NCBI RefSeq assembly: GCF_038561965.1
Contig: NZ_CP139348.1
Coordinates: 1,674,001 to 1,738,000 of the forward strand
Direction of reading: 5' to 3'
Source of the DNA: Stutzerimonas stutzeri
GTDB taxonomy: Bacteria; Pseudomonadota; Gammaproteobacteria; Pseudomonadales; Pseudomonadaceae
Length of the DNA: 64,000 bases
A model generated the notes under the pieces. The model was not told the origin of the DNA, did no database searches, and saw only the letters and a list, made by a program, of their open reading frames with translations. Made by a program: the position numbers and the translations under genes. Positions 19,154 through 28,175 of the stretch are shown here, piece by piece. Each line of letters begins with the position of its first letter. Position 1 is the first letter of the stretch.

Positions 19154-19714
19154 TCAGTCCTGCAGCTTGAGATGCGAGGTATCCGGCACCACCGCGGCCG
19201 TGTCGCGCGGGACTTCGCCCATGTCACTGCCCACCGGCGCCAGGCTGAACTGGGAGAGGTCTACACGGGGCGCCTCGGGCTCGGGATGGGCGTCCTGCAG
19301 GTCGACGCCCACGGGTGCGATGCCGAAGTCCGGTGCTTCGACGTCTATGAAGGCTGCCATGTACTCGTCGCGGGGCGTCACCTTGAGCGCTGCCGGGGAC
19401 GCATTCGAAGTGCTCGGTGCGGTTGCGGTGCTTGCCGCTGGGGTCGCGGGTGGTGGCGGTGCCAATTCGATTTCCTCGACATCCACCGGCATCGGTTTGA
19501 CCTCTACCTGCGCACCGGCGCGTTCCATCGCCTGGCGATACTTTTCCACGGCGGCGAAGTCGAGGTTCTGCTTGATGACGATGCGTCGTCCGGAGAACAG
19601 CAACGCGATGCGCTGGGCGTCCGCCTGAAACAGTTTGGTCAGGTTGGCTTCGACCTGCTCGAGCCTGGCGCCGGGGAGCAGCTGGCCGGAAAAGGCGATT
19701 TCGTAGAGGCTCAT
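19154..19714 (-). CDS. Hypothetical protein with conserved N-terminal domain and Pro/Ala-rich linker
   Basis: A protein of 186 residues from the ATG at 19714; GGAGCA lies upstream. Residues 1-72 form a compact alpha/beta domain (SLYEIAFSGQLLPGARLEQ, then LFSGRRIVIKQNLD and YRQAMERAGAQVEV). I have seen this type as a stand-alone or N-terminal domain in Pseudomonas hypothetical proteins. Residues 80-110 are a Pro/Ala/Thr linker. The tail contains two related short acidic segments ending DFGIAPVGVDLQ and QFSLAPVGSDMG. There is no signal peptide. It lies between the repair exonuclease and the SNF2 helicase, all in one direction. Function unknown. Confidence 0.7.
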   Translation of the reverse strand: MSLYEIAFSGQLLPGARLEQVEANLTKLFQADAQRIALLFSGRRIVIKQNLDFAAVEKYRQAMERAGAQVEVKPMPVDVEEIELAPPPPATPAASTATAPSTSNASPAALKVTPRDEYMAAFIDVEAPDFGIAPVGVDLQDAHPEPEAPRVDLSQFSLAPVGSDMGEVPRDTAAVVPDTSHLKLQD

Positions 19715-19860
19715 GGGTGCTGCTCCTTTGTGGCGCTGCCGGTGACGTGGTAGCGGCAGTACCGCCGCGGATGGAACGTTAATCGAGATGGCGATGATCT
19801 GGCAAAGCGCAAAGTGCTGCACTTGCCGCTGTCACAAGTTCGCCAGTTGCCGTGTCTTGT

Positions 19861-22191
19861 TCAGGGCAGCGGAGCGAACAGGGCGTCGATATCCTGTTCG
19901 CCGAGCTGCCAGCCGGCATCGCCGGAGCCTTCGAGCACCCCGGCGGCCAGCTCGGCCTTGCGTGACTGCAGCTGGCGAATCCGCTCCTCGACGGTGCCGC
20001 GGGTAATCAGGCGATAGACGAACACCGGCTTGTCCTGGCCGATACGATAGGCGCGGTCGGTCGCCTGATTCTCCGCTGCCGGATTCCACCAGGGGTCGTA
20101 GTGGATCACCGTGTCGGCGGCCGTCAGATTGAGCCCGGTGCCGCCGGCCTTCAAGCTGATCAGGAACAGCGGGACTTCACCAGCCTGGAAGCGCTCGACA
20201 GGTGTGCGCCGGTCATCGGTCTCACCGGTCAGCTTGACGTAGGCAATGCCGCGCTTGTGCAGCGCCTGCTCGATCAGCGTCAGCATCGAGGTGAACTGGG
20301 AAAACAGTAGTACCCGGCGGCCTTCGCTCATCAGTTCGTCAAGCATCTCCAGCAGGCTGTCCAGCTTGCCCGAGCTGCTGCCGCGTGTAGCCCGCGTCGA
20401 CTCGCCCTTGAGCAGGCGCAGATCGCAGCAGACCTGGCGCAGTTTGAGCAAGGCTTCGAGGATGACCATCTGGCTGCGCGCCAGGCCTTTGCGCTCGATC
20501 TCGTCACGCACCTTGCGGTCCATTGCCAGGCGCAGCGTCTCGTAGAGTTCGCGCTGGGCATCGTTGAGTTCGACCCAGTGGACGAACTCGTTCTTCGCGG
20601 GCAATTCGGTCGCCACCTGCTCTTTGGTACGACGCAGTAAAAAGGGCCGGATGCGCGCGCGAAGATGGCTCAGTCGAGCGTCGTCGCCATGCTTCTCGAT
20701 GGGATTGCGATAGTCCTGAGTGAAGCGCTTGGCGTCGCCGAGCCAGCCGGGCATGAGGAAGTGGTACAGCGACCAGAGTTCGCCGAGGTGGTTTTCCAAT
20801 GGGGTGCCGGTCAGGCACAGACGCTGCCGTGTCTGCAGTGCCCGCGCGGCCTGTGCCGCTTTGCTGGAGGGATTCTTGATGTGCTGGGCTTCATCGAGAA
20901 TCAGCACGTGCAGCGGTTGTTCGCACAGTACGGCGATATCACGGGTCAGCAAGGCATAGCTGGTCAGCAGCAGATCATGCTTGGCAAGTTCGCCGAAATG
21001 CTTCTGGCGACTGGTGCCCGTCAGGGTCAGCACCCGCAGCTGCGGCGCGAAACGCCTGGCCTCGTCCTGCCAGTTGGGAATCAGGCTGGTCGGCATCACC
21101 ACCAAGGCCGGGCGGTCGAGGCGCCCGGCCTGTTTTTCCACCAGGATGTGGGCGAGGCTCTGTAGCGTCTTGCCGAGGCCCATGTCATCGCCGAGGATGC
21201 CGCCCGCGTCCAGTTCGCGCAGCGTCTGCATCCAGGCCAGGCCCTGCAACTGATAAGGCCGCAGCGTAGCGTTGAGCATGGCTGGTGCCGGGCATGCCTG
21301 AATGCTCGGACTGTGCAGCCGCCCGGCGAATCGTCGCAGCCGTTCGCCCCCGTGCCAGTGTGGGCTGAGGCTCTCGAGCCCGGCCAGGCGTGCACCGTCA
21401 GCCTTGCTCAGGCGCAGCGAAGGGCCATCCATTGGCTCCTGCATGTAGAGTTCGCCGAGCGTCGCCAGAATCGGTTTGATCCGCGCGAACGGCAGCAAGA
21501 CCTGTAAGGGTTGCCCGTCGCGCTGGCTCGATCTTTCCAGCTGCACGCGCAGCTGCTCGTCGTCGCTGCGCTGGGCGAGGGCGCGGGGCGTCAGTAACTG
21601 TGGATTCTGGCGAATCAGGCGCAACAGCACCGGTAATATGCCGATGCGCTGACCGCCCACGACGATGCCCAAATCAAGATCGAACCACTCGTCATCGGCG
21701 GATTCATCGACTGCCGCGTACCAGCTATCGATGGTCGTCAGGTCATAGGCGAAGCCGGGGTGAATATCGATCTGCCAGCCCTGGCGTTGCAGTTCGGGCA
21801 ACTGCTGCTGAACGAATCTGAGCCAAGCCTCCTCGCCGGGCAGCTGAAACATTTCGCCCGAGTCCTTCGGCAGCGCCAGGCTCTGGCGCAGTGCCGGGCG
21901 AAAGCCCAACTGTTCCAGCTGTTTGCGCAGCGCCTGTTCGGCCTGCGCATGGCGGGCGATCAGCTGCAGCTCACCGCCAGCCAGATGGCGGATGCGCTCG
22001 CCGTTGCGTTTGCCGTGGATGCTTGCCTCGCCATAGAGGAACGACAGGCCGGCGCGGTGCTGATGGTCGCTGACCATGCGCTGGTTGCCAGGCTGGTAGT
22101 TGATCGCCTGATGACTGCCGAGACTGAGCAGCGGGACCGGGAGCAGGTCGTCAACCAGTCGTTCCTTGCGCGGAACCAGGGGAGGGGCCAT
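19861..22191 (-). CDS. SNF2-family DEAD/DEAH-box helicase
   Basis: Swi2/Snf2-type ATPase of 776 residues, probably a dsDNA or nucleoprotein translocase. The ATPase core begins near residue 310 with LRPYQLQGLAWM. Motif I is GDDMGLGKT, motif II is LILDEAQHIKN, motif III is LTGTPLENHLGELWSLYHF, motif V is SLKAGGTGLNLT, and motif VI is QATDRAYRIGQ. Many relatives carry an N-terminal SWIM zinc finger; none is seen here, and the frame starts directly in the region that normally follows it. The ATG has a strong GAGGAG site, so this is a real start, not an artefact of frame choice. It is upstream of the repair set on the same strand, but a functional link is unproven. Confidence 0.88.
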   Translation of the reverse strand: MAPPLVPRKERLVDDLLPVPLLSLGSHQAINYQPGNQRMVSDHQHRAGLSFLYGEASIHGKRNGERIRHLAGGELQLIARHAQAEQALRKQLEQLGFRPALRQSLALPKDSGEMFQLPGEEAWLRFVQQQLPELQRQGWQIDIHPGFAYDLTTIDSWYAAVDESADDEWFDLDLGIVVGGQRIGILPVLLRLIRQNPQLLTPRALAQRSDDEQLRVQLERSSQRDGQPLQVLLPFARIKPILATLGELYMQEPMDGPSLRLSKADGARLAGLESLSPHWHGGERLRRFAGRLHSPSIQACPAPAMLNATLRPYQLQGLAWMQTLRELDAGGILGDDMGLGKTLQSLAHILVEKQAGRLDRPALVVMPTSLIPNWQDEARRFAPQLRVLTLTGTSRQKHFGELAKHDLLLTSYALLTRDIAVLCEQPLHVLILDEAQHIKNPSSKAAQAARALQTRQRLCLTGTPLENHLGELWSLYHFLMPGWLGDAKRFTQDYRNPIEKHGDDARLSHLRARIRPFLLRRTKEQVATELPAKNEFVHWVELNDAQRELYETLRLAMDRKVRDEIERKGLARSQMVILEALLKLRQVCCDLRLLKGESTRATRGSSSGKLDSLLEMLDELMSEGRRVLLFSQFTSMLTLIEQALHKRGIAYVKLTGETDDRRTPVERFQAGEVPLFLISLKAGGTGLNLTAADTVIHYDPWWNPAAENQATDRAYRIGQDKPVFVYRLITRGTVEERIRQLQSRKAELAAGVLEGSGDAGWQLGEQDIDALFAPLP

Positions 22192-22265
22192 CGATCAGCT
22201 CCTCACCGCAAAAGCGAAGTGAGCCAGACCAGTCCGGGTCTGGGCAAGGCGTCGGCGCTGCTTAC

Positions 22266-22784
22266 TCATAATCGCTTCAGTTCGATCAGCAGCCCGAGGC
22301 TGTCGTGATCGATATAGGTGAGTCGACCAGGCACCAGGCGCACCCGCTGTGTCAGGCGTTCGCTGGCGAGCAGCTGGCCGTAGTCGCCGAAACGGTTGAT
22401 CCAGAACGTCACGTCTGTCTGCATATAACGCCCCGGCCGCAACTGCAGCACGCCCTGAATCGGATAGTGCTCGAAGTGACGTTGCCCCTGGTGCAACGCA
22501 ATCGCCTTGCTGTTATCGGTTATCGGTTGTCGCCAGGCCCGATGCAGCAGTAGCTGATACCCAGGCTCGGCCGAGAGTCTTTCGGCGACGGCCTCCAGCA
22601 CCGGCTGACGCTCTGCGCTGCGCTCCAGCATATGCGCGCCTTTGGCCCAGTCAACGGGCGCGCGTTGACTGGCCTGCAGCGGGGCATCGTGGCGAAACAG
22701 CAGCACTTCTACCCGATACAGCGCCTCGGCAAACGCCGGAGGCGTGCAGAGTGCCAGCAACAGCAGCAGCCAACGAACTGGCAC
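22266..22784 (-). CDS. csiV: CsiV-family periplasmic protein
   Basis: Exported protein of 172 residues with a signal peptide (MPVRWLLLLLALCTPPAFA, cleavage after AFA). The mature part starts ALYRVEVLLFRHD, typical of the CsiV family. CsiV was described in Vibrio as a peptidoglycan-binding partner that stimulates the D-amino-acid response enzyme. Pseudomonas members sit beside mfd and have no assigned role. The GTG start abuts the mfd TAG stop with no spacer, so translation is probably coupled. Confidence 0.8.
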   Translation of the reverse strand: MPVRWLLLLLALCTPPAFAEALYRVEVLLFRHDAPLQASQRAPVDWAKGAHMLERSAERQPVLEAVAERLSAEPGYQLLLHRAWRQPITDNSKAIALHQGQRHFEHYPIQGVLQLRPGRYMQTDVTFWINRFGDYGQLLASERLTQRVRLVPGRLTYIDHDSLGLLIELKRL

Positions 22785-25700
22785 CTAGGATCCCTGTTCG
22801 CTGGGCGCGAGTCGTTCAAGGAGCGCTTCCAAGGTGTTGAAGCGCTCTTCGGGACGCTCCATCGGTACCTGGAATTTGAACAGCGTGGCGCCCTCGAACT
22901 TGTAGCGCTTCGGCTGGCTCTGGATCAGCTTGATCAGCACCATCGGATCGACCGAGGTATCGGCCGAGAACTCGATACGCCCGCCCTGCGGGCCGGCGTC
23001 AATCTTGGTAATGCCAAGCTTTTCCGACTGCAACTTGAGCAGCGTCAGGCGTACCAGGTTCTTGGTCGGCTCGGGCAACAGGCCGAAGCGGTCGATCATC
23101 TCCACCTGCAGCTCTTTCAGACCGTCCTCGTCGGCGGCATTGGCGATGCGCTTGTAGAGAATCAGGCGGGCATGCACGTCTGGCAGATAGTCCTCCGGTA
23201 TCAATGCCGGCAGGCGCAGGTTGATTTCTGGACCGCCGCCGAGCGGCTGCTCCAGATTCGGTTGTTCGCCCTTGCGGATCGCCTTGACCGCGCGCTCGAG
23301 CATCTCCATGTAAAGCGTGAAGCCAACCGCCTGGATCTGCCCGCTCTGACCCTCGCCGAGCAGCTCGCCGGCACCGCGGATCTCCAGATCGTGGGTCGCC
23401 AGGACAAAGCCGGCACCGAGATCCTGGGCATTGGCGATGGCTTCCAGACGCTTCTGGGCGTCGTCGGTCATCGCCTTGCGGGTCGGGGTAAGGAGGTATG
23501 CGTAGGCCTGGTGGTGACTGCGGCCGACCCGGCCACGCAGCTGGTGCAGCTGCGCCAGCCCGAACTTGTCGGCGCGCTCGATGATGATGGTGTTGGCGCT
23601 GGGCACATCGATGCCGGTCTCGATGATGGTCGAAGCCACCAGCACGTTGAAGCGCTTGTGGTAGAAATCGCTCATCACCTGTTCGAGGTCACGCTCGCGC
23701 ATCTGTCCGTGGCCGACGGCGATACGCGCCTCCGGAACCAGCGCCTGCAGGTCGGCGGCACATTTCTCGATGGTCTTGACGTCGTTGTGCAGGTAATAGA
23801 CCTGGCCGCCACGCAGCAGCTCGCGCAGCAGCGCTTCCTTGATCACGGTGTTCTGCTGTTCCATGACGAAGGTACGCACCGAAAGGCGGCGCGCCGGTGG
23901 GGTGGCGATGATCGACAGGTCGCGCATGCCGGCAATGGACATATTCAGTGTGCGCGGAATCGGCGTGGCGGTCAGCGTGAGGATGTCCACTTCGCTGCGC
24001 AGTGCCTTGAGTTGTTCCTTCTGACGCACGCCGAAACGGTGTTCCTCGTCGATGATGACCAGGCCCAGGTTGCTGAACTTGACGTCGTCCTGCAGCAGCT
24101 TGTGAGTGCCGATGAGGATGTCGATCTTGCCTTCGGCCAGCTCGGCAATAGCGCTCTGCACTTCCTTGGCAGATTTGAAGCGGCTCATTACCTCTACCCG
24201 CACCGGCCAGTCGGCGAAACGGTCGCGGAAGCTGTTGTAGTGTTGCTGGGCGAGCAGGGTAGTGGGTACCAGTACGCCGACCTGCCGCCCGCCATGTACG
24301 GCAATGAAAGCGGCGCGCATGGCCACTTCGGTTTTGCCGAAGCCGACATCGCCGCAAACCAGGCGGTCCATCGGCTTGGCCGAGAGCAAATCCTCGCGCA
24401 CCGCGTCGATGGCGGCCTGCTGGTCCGGTGTCTCTTCAAAGGGGAAGCCAGCGGCGAAGGTTTCGTAGTCGACCTGCGGGTCCTTGAAGGCATAGCCCTC
24501 GCGTGCGGCGCGACGGGCGTAGATATCCAGCAGCTCGGCGGCCACATCGCGAACCTGTTCGGCAGCCTTGCGCTTGGCCTTCTGCCAGGTTTCCGAGCCG
24601 AGCCGGTGCAGCGGTGCCAGCGCGTCGTCGCTGCCGGTGTAGCGGGCAATCAGGTGCAGGCTGGCGACCGGCACATACAGCTTGGCGTCTTCGGCGTACT
24701 GCAGCAGCAGGAATTCCTGTGCCTGGCCTTCGATCTCCAGCGTGGTCAGGCCCTGGTAGCGCCCCACGCCGTGATCGATATGCACCACCGGCGAGCCTTC
24801 GCGCAGCTCGGTGAGGTTCTTGATGACGTTTTCGCCGCCGTCGCGGCTCTTCTCGCGGCGCCGGCGTTGCATGACACGCTGGCCGAACAGCGGGCTTTCC
24901 GCGACCAATGCCACGTCTTCCAGTTGCAGGCCTTCGTCGAGCGGGGCGATGGTGATCGCAAGCCGCTCCTGGCTTGCGAGGAATCCTCCCCAGCCGTCGA
25001 CTTCTTGCGGGCGCAGCTTGAGGCGTGCGAGCAGTTCCAGCAGCACCTCGCGGCGCCCTGCGGACTCGGCGGTGAACAGCACGCGTCCTGCGTAGTCCTC
25101 CAGAAATTGACGCAGCTTGCCCAGCGGCTCGCTGGCCTTGGACTCGATGGCCAGCTCCGGAAGTGCCTGTGCGCTGAAGCGTTCACGGCCAATGCCTGGT
25201 TCCACATCCTGCTGGCTGGCGACTACGCGAGGCCATAGTTTGAGCCGCGCGAAGCAATCTTCCACCGGCATGAACAGCTCCGCCGGCGGTAGCAACGGCC
25301 GCTCGGGATCGACGCGGCGTTCCTCGTAGCGATTGCGTACGTCATTCCAGAACTGCTCGGCGGCCTGCTCGATGCCGGGCAGCGAGAACACCTGAGTGTC
25401 TTCGGGCAGGTAATCGAACAGCGTCGCGGTTTCTTCGTAGAACAGCGGCAGGTAGTACTCGATGCCCGCCGGGGTTATGCCAGTGGAGAGATCCTGATAG
25501 ATCGGGCAGCGGCGGAAATCGACATCGAAACGCTCACGGAAACGGGCGCGAAAGCCGGTGACCGCCTCCTTCTTCAGGGGAAACTCGCGCGCTGGTAGCA
25601 GGCGGATCGATTCAACCTTGTCGATCGAGCGCTGGTTCTCTGGATCGAAGGTGCGCAGCGTTTCGATTTCGTCATCGAACAGATCGATGCGGTAGGGCAG

Positions 25701-26231
25701 GGGGCTGCCCATGGGAAAGAGATCGATCAACGCGCCGCGTACGGCGAACTCGCCGTGTTCGTAAACAGTGTCCACGCAGCGATAGCCGGCTGCTTCCAGG
25801 CGTAGTCGCATCTGCTCGACATCGAGCTTCTGACCCACATCGAGCACCAGGCTGGATCCGAGCAGGAAGCGCTTCGGCGCCAGCCTGTGTAGGGCCGTGG
25901 TTATTGGCACTACCAGCACGCCGTGGCTTAGCTCCGGCAACTGGTAGAGCGCGGCGATCCGCTGGGAGACGATGTCCTGGTGCGGCGAAAAAATGTCGTA
26001 GGGCAGCGTTTCCCAGTCGGGGAAATGCAGCACCGGTAGCCCGGGCGCGAAGAAGGCAAGCTCTTCTTGCAGGCGTTCGGCGCTTTGGCTGTCAGCGGTG
26101 AGGAGCAACGTGAAGCGTTTGGCGTTGCTGGCTGCTTCGGCAATCGCCAGGCTCAGCGCAGCTCCTGGAAGATTGCCCCAGTGTTGCTTGCCGCTGGCGG
26201 CAGGCAGAGGGGGAAGGCGCAAGACGGACAC
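22785..26231 (-). CDS. mfd: Transcription-repair coupling factor Mfd
   Basis: DNA translocase of 1148 residues that removes stalled RNA polymerase from lesions and recruits UvrA. The domains appear in order: a UvrB-like module (residues 1-350, with FPDWETLPYD), the RNA-polymerase interaction domain (VVHIDHGVGRYQGL), the RecG-like motor with Walker A CGDVGFGKTEVAMRAAF and DEEHRFG, and ATPIPRTLNMS. The motor ends with GRVGRSHHQAYAYLL, followed by the TRG region and C-terminal regulatory domain. Full length, no missing motif. The start is GTG. It is divergent from gap and followed without a gap by csiV. Confidence 0.97.
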   Translation of the reverse strand: MSVLRLPPLPAASGKQHWGNLPGAALSLAIAEAASNAKRFTLLLTADSQSAERLQEELAFFAPGLPVLHFPDWETLPYDIFSPHQDIVSQRIAALYQLPELSHGVLVVPITTALHRLAPKRFLLGSSLVLDVGQKLDVEQMRLRLEAAGYRCVDTVYEHGEFAVRGALIDLFPMGSPLPYRIDLFDDEIETLRTFDPENQRSIDKVESIRLLPAREFPLKKEAVTGFRARFRERFDVDFRRCPIYQDLSTGITPAGIEYYLPLFYEETATLFDYLPEDTQVFSLPGIEQAAEQFWNDVRNRYEERRVDPERPLLPPAELFMPVEDCFARLKLWPRVVASQQDVEPGIGRERFSAQALPELAIESKASEPLGKLRQFLEDYAGRVLFTAESAGRREVLLELLARLKLRPQEVDGWGGFLASQERLAITIAPLDEGLQLEDVALVAESPLFGQRVMQRRRREKSRDGGENVIKNLTELREGSPVVHIDHGVGRYQGLTTLEIEGQAQEFLLLQYAEDAKLYVPVASLHLIARYTGSDDALAPLHRLGSETWQKAKRKAAEQVRDVAAELLDIYARRAAREGYAFKDPQVDYETFAAGFPFEETPDQQAAIDAVREDLLSAKPMDRLVCGDVGFGKTEVAMRAAFIAVHGGRQVGVLVPTTLLAQQHYNSFRDRFADWPVRVEVMSRFKSAKEVQSAIAELAEGKIDILIGTHKLLQDDVKFSNLGLVIIDEEHRFGVRQKEQLKALRSEVDILTLTATPIPRTLNMSIAGMRDLSIIATPPARRLSVRTFVMEQQNTVIKEALLRELLRGGQVYYLHNDVKTIEKCAADLQALVPEARIAVGHGQMRERDLEQVMSDFYHKRFNVLVASTIIETGIDVPSANTIIIERADKFGLAQLHQLRGRVGRSHHQAYAYLLTPTRKAMTDDAQKRLEAIANAQDLGAGFVLATHDLEIRGAGELLGEGQSGQIQAVGFTLYMEMLERAVKAIRKGEQPNLEQPLGGGPEINLRLPALIPEDYLPDVHARLILYKRIANAADEDGLKELQVEMIDRFGLLPEPTKNLVRLTLLKLQSEKLGITKIDAGPQGGRIEFSADTSVDPMVLIKLIQSQPKRYKFEGATLFKFQVPMERPEERFNTLEALLERLAPSEQGS

Positions 26232-26317
26232 GAGTAGGCGTGGCTCCGATGGAAAAATAGGCCGCCGGGATTGTAACTATCGAGGCGCTCGGCTGTCAGT
26301 GTTTCGTCCGCTGCAGA

Positions 26318-26346
26318 TTGCCGGCGCTAGGGTGCGCCGTCATAAT
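26318..26346 (+). promoter_or_regulatory. Sigma-70 promoter of gap
   Basis: TTGCCG and CATAAT are separated by 17 bases, giving a predicted transcript start near 26353, 37 bases before the GTG start of gap. The ribosome site GGAAGGA follows. Confidence 0.6.
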
Positions 26347-26389
26347 GTAGCCCCTTTTCTCAGCCCCTACATGTTGGAAGGAACTGCCC

Positions 26390-27841
26390 GTGACTCAGAA
26401 GCCCGACCAGTGTCTTGGTGAATGGATTGACCGCGAAGCCCTCGCCGAAGCGATGATTCCGCTGATTGGTCAGCTGTATCGCAACAATAACGTGGTGACT
26501 TCGATCTACGGCCGTGGCCTGATCAATCGTTCGGTTATCGCCATCCTAAAGGCACATCGTTTCGCGCGTCACCGCATTGCCGACGAAACCGAGCTGTCGG
26601 TGCACGACACCTTCCAGATTCTCAAGACCATGAGCGAAATGAACCTGGGTGCCGCTTCGGTGGACCTGGGCAAACTAGTCGCCAAGTACAAAGAAGCCGG
26701 TAATGGCCGCAACCTCGAGCAGTTCGTGCGCGAAGAGCTGGCCGAAGTGGCCGACAAGCGTCTCGCTGCCGCCGGCCACAAAGGCACTGATGTCGTGCTG
26801 TACGGTTTCGGCCGTATCGGGCGTCTGCTGGCTCGCATCCTGGTCGAGAAGACCGGTGGCGGCGACGGCCTGCGCCTGCGTGCCATCGTCGTGCGCAAGG
26901 GCGCCGACAACGATCTGGTCAAGCGCGCCAGCTTGCTGCGCCGTGACTCGGTGCATGGTCCGTTCGATGGCACCATCACCATCGACGAAGAGAACAACAC
27001 CATCACCGCCAACGGCAACCTGATTCAGGTGATCTACTCCAACGATCCGTCCTCGGTCGACTACACCGAGTACGGCATCGAGAACGCATTGCTGGTCGAT
27101 AACACCGGTAAGTGGCGTGATGCCGAAGGCCTGGGTCAGCACCTCAAGTGCCCAGGTGTTGCGCGCGTCGTTCTGACCGCTCCGGGCAAGGGTGAGCTGA
27201 AGAACATCGTGCATGGCATCAACCATGGCGACATCACTGCCGATGACAAGATCATCTCTGCCGCGTCCTGCACCACCAACGCCATCGTGCCGGTGCTCAA
27301 GGCAGTGAACGATCAGTACGGCATCGTCAACGGTCACGTTGAAACCGTGCACTCCTATACCAACGACCAGAACCTGATCGACAACTTCCACAAGGGCAGT
27401 CGTCGTGGTCGCAGTGCTGCATTGAACATGGTGATCACCGAGACCGGTGCAGCCACGGCCGCAGCCAAGGCGCTGCCGGTGCTCAAGGGTAAGCTGACCG
27501 GTAACGCAATCCGCGTCCCGACACCGAACGTTTCCATGGCCATTCTCAATCTGAATCTGGAGAAGGCAACCGGTCGCGAAGAAATCAACGAGTACCTGCG
27601 CCAGATGGCCATGCACTCGGATCTGCAGAAGCAGATTGATTTCGTCAACTCGCAGGAAGTTGTATCCACTGATTTCGTAGGGTCTCGCCATGCCGGTGTG
27701 GTGGATGCAGAAGCAACGATCTGCAACGACAATCGCGTCGTGCTTTACGTCTGGTATGACAACGAGTTCGGCTACAGCTGTCAGGTAGTGCGTGTGATGG
27801 AAGACATGGCAGGGGTTAACCCGCCAGCCTTCCCGCGCTAA
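26390..27841 (+). CDS. gap: Glyceraldehyde-3-phosphate dehydrogenase, long form
   Basis: NAD(P)-dependent oxidoreductase of the glycolytic/gluconeogenic pathway, 483 residues. About 125 residues form an N-terminal helical extension not found in the usual 330-residue enzyme. The nucleotide-binding motif LYGFGRIGRLLARI follows. The catalytic cysteine is C294 in SAASCTTNAIVP, and the phosphate-binding region is HSYTNDQNLIDN. The GTG start is supported by GGAAGGA. This long type, next to mfd, is the form known in Pseudomonas; it is thought to serve a biosynthetic direction, but the role of the extension is not established. A strong terminator follows. Confidence 0.93.
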   Translation: MTQKPDQCLGEWIDREALAEAMIPLIGQLYRNNNVVTSIYGRGLINRSVIAILKAHRFARHRIADETELSVHDTFQILKTMSEMNLGAASVDLGKLVAKYKEAGNGRNLEQFVREELAEVADKRLAAAGHKGTDVVLYGFGRIGRLLARILVEKTGGGDGLRLRAIVVRKGADNDLVKRASLLRRDSVHGPFDGTITIDEENNTITANGNLIQVIYSNDPSSVDYTEYGIENALLVDNTGKWRDAEGLGQHLKCPGVARVVLTAPGKGELKNIVHGINHGDITADDKIISAASCTTNAIVPVLKAVNDQYGIVNGHVETVHSYTNDQNLIDNFHKGSRRGRSAALNMVITETGAATAAAKALPVLKGKLTGNAIRVPTPNVSMAILNLNLEKATGREEINEYLRQMAMHSDLQKQIDFVNSQEVVSTDFVGSRHAGVVDAEATICNDNRVVLYVWYDNEFGYSCQVVRVMEDMAGVNPPAFPR

Positions 27842-27861
27842 GCGCTGCGGGCGGTGATGCA

Positions 27862-27887
27862 AAAACGGGAGCCTCGGCTCCCGTTTT
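27862..27887 (+). terminator. Rho-independent terminator after gap
   Basis: AAAACGGGAGCC and GGCTCCCGTTTT form a 12-base perfect stem with a tiny loop and a T-rich 3' side, 20 bases after the gap stop codon. Confidence 0.85.
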
Positions 27888-28033
27888 GCGTTTTTGCGCT
27901 GTAGCCGGCAATGCCCGCTTTCACGGATGAGCGCCCGGCTGGTCGACTCATAGCGCTCGCCGGTAATTTTGCTTCTCTTGTTTCGAGTCAAAAATCCGCA
28001 ATGCTTGGGTGGTCAGTCAAGGTCCGTGACCTC

Positions 28034-28039
28034 TATAAT
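28034..28039 (+). promoter_or_regulatory. Likely -10 element of the nqr operon promoter
   Basis: A perfect TATAAT lies 137 bases before nqrA. No good -35 is present at 16-18 bases (GGTCAG), which suggests dependence on an activator. The gap-nqrA spacer (27842-28175) holds no gene that I can support. Confidence 0.5.
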
Positions 28040-28175
28040 CGGGCGGATTTTTTACCTGGGTCCGCGACATGGTGTCGCGTCGATAACTTATTGGCGCGCG
28101 CGGCGCAATCCTACTTTGCGCCATGCCGCTGGGCCTGCAAAAAAAGCTTTCTAAAATCAGTGGTTAGGCAAACCG

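Noticed and set aside
22632..25238. Very long plus-strand open frame (868 codons) opposite mfd
   Set aside because: It is antisense to the clearly conserved mfd frame, has no ribosome site or family motifs, and its composition (His/Gln/Leu-rich) is typical of antisense frames in high-GC DNA.
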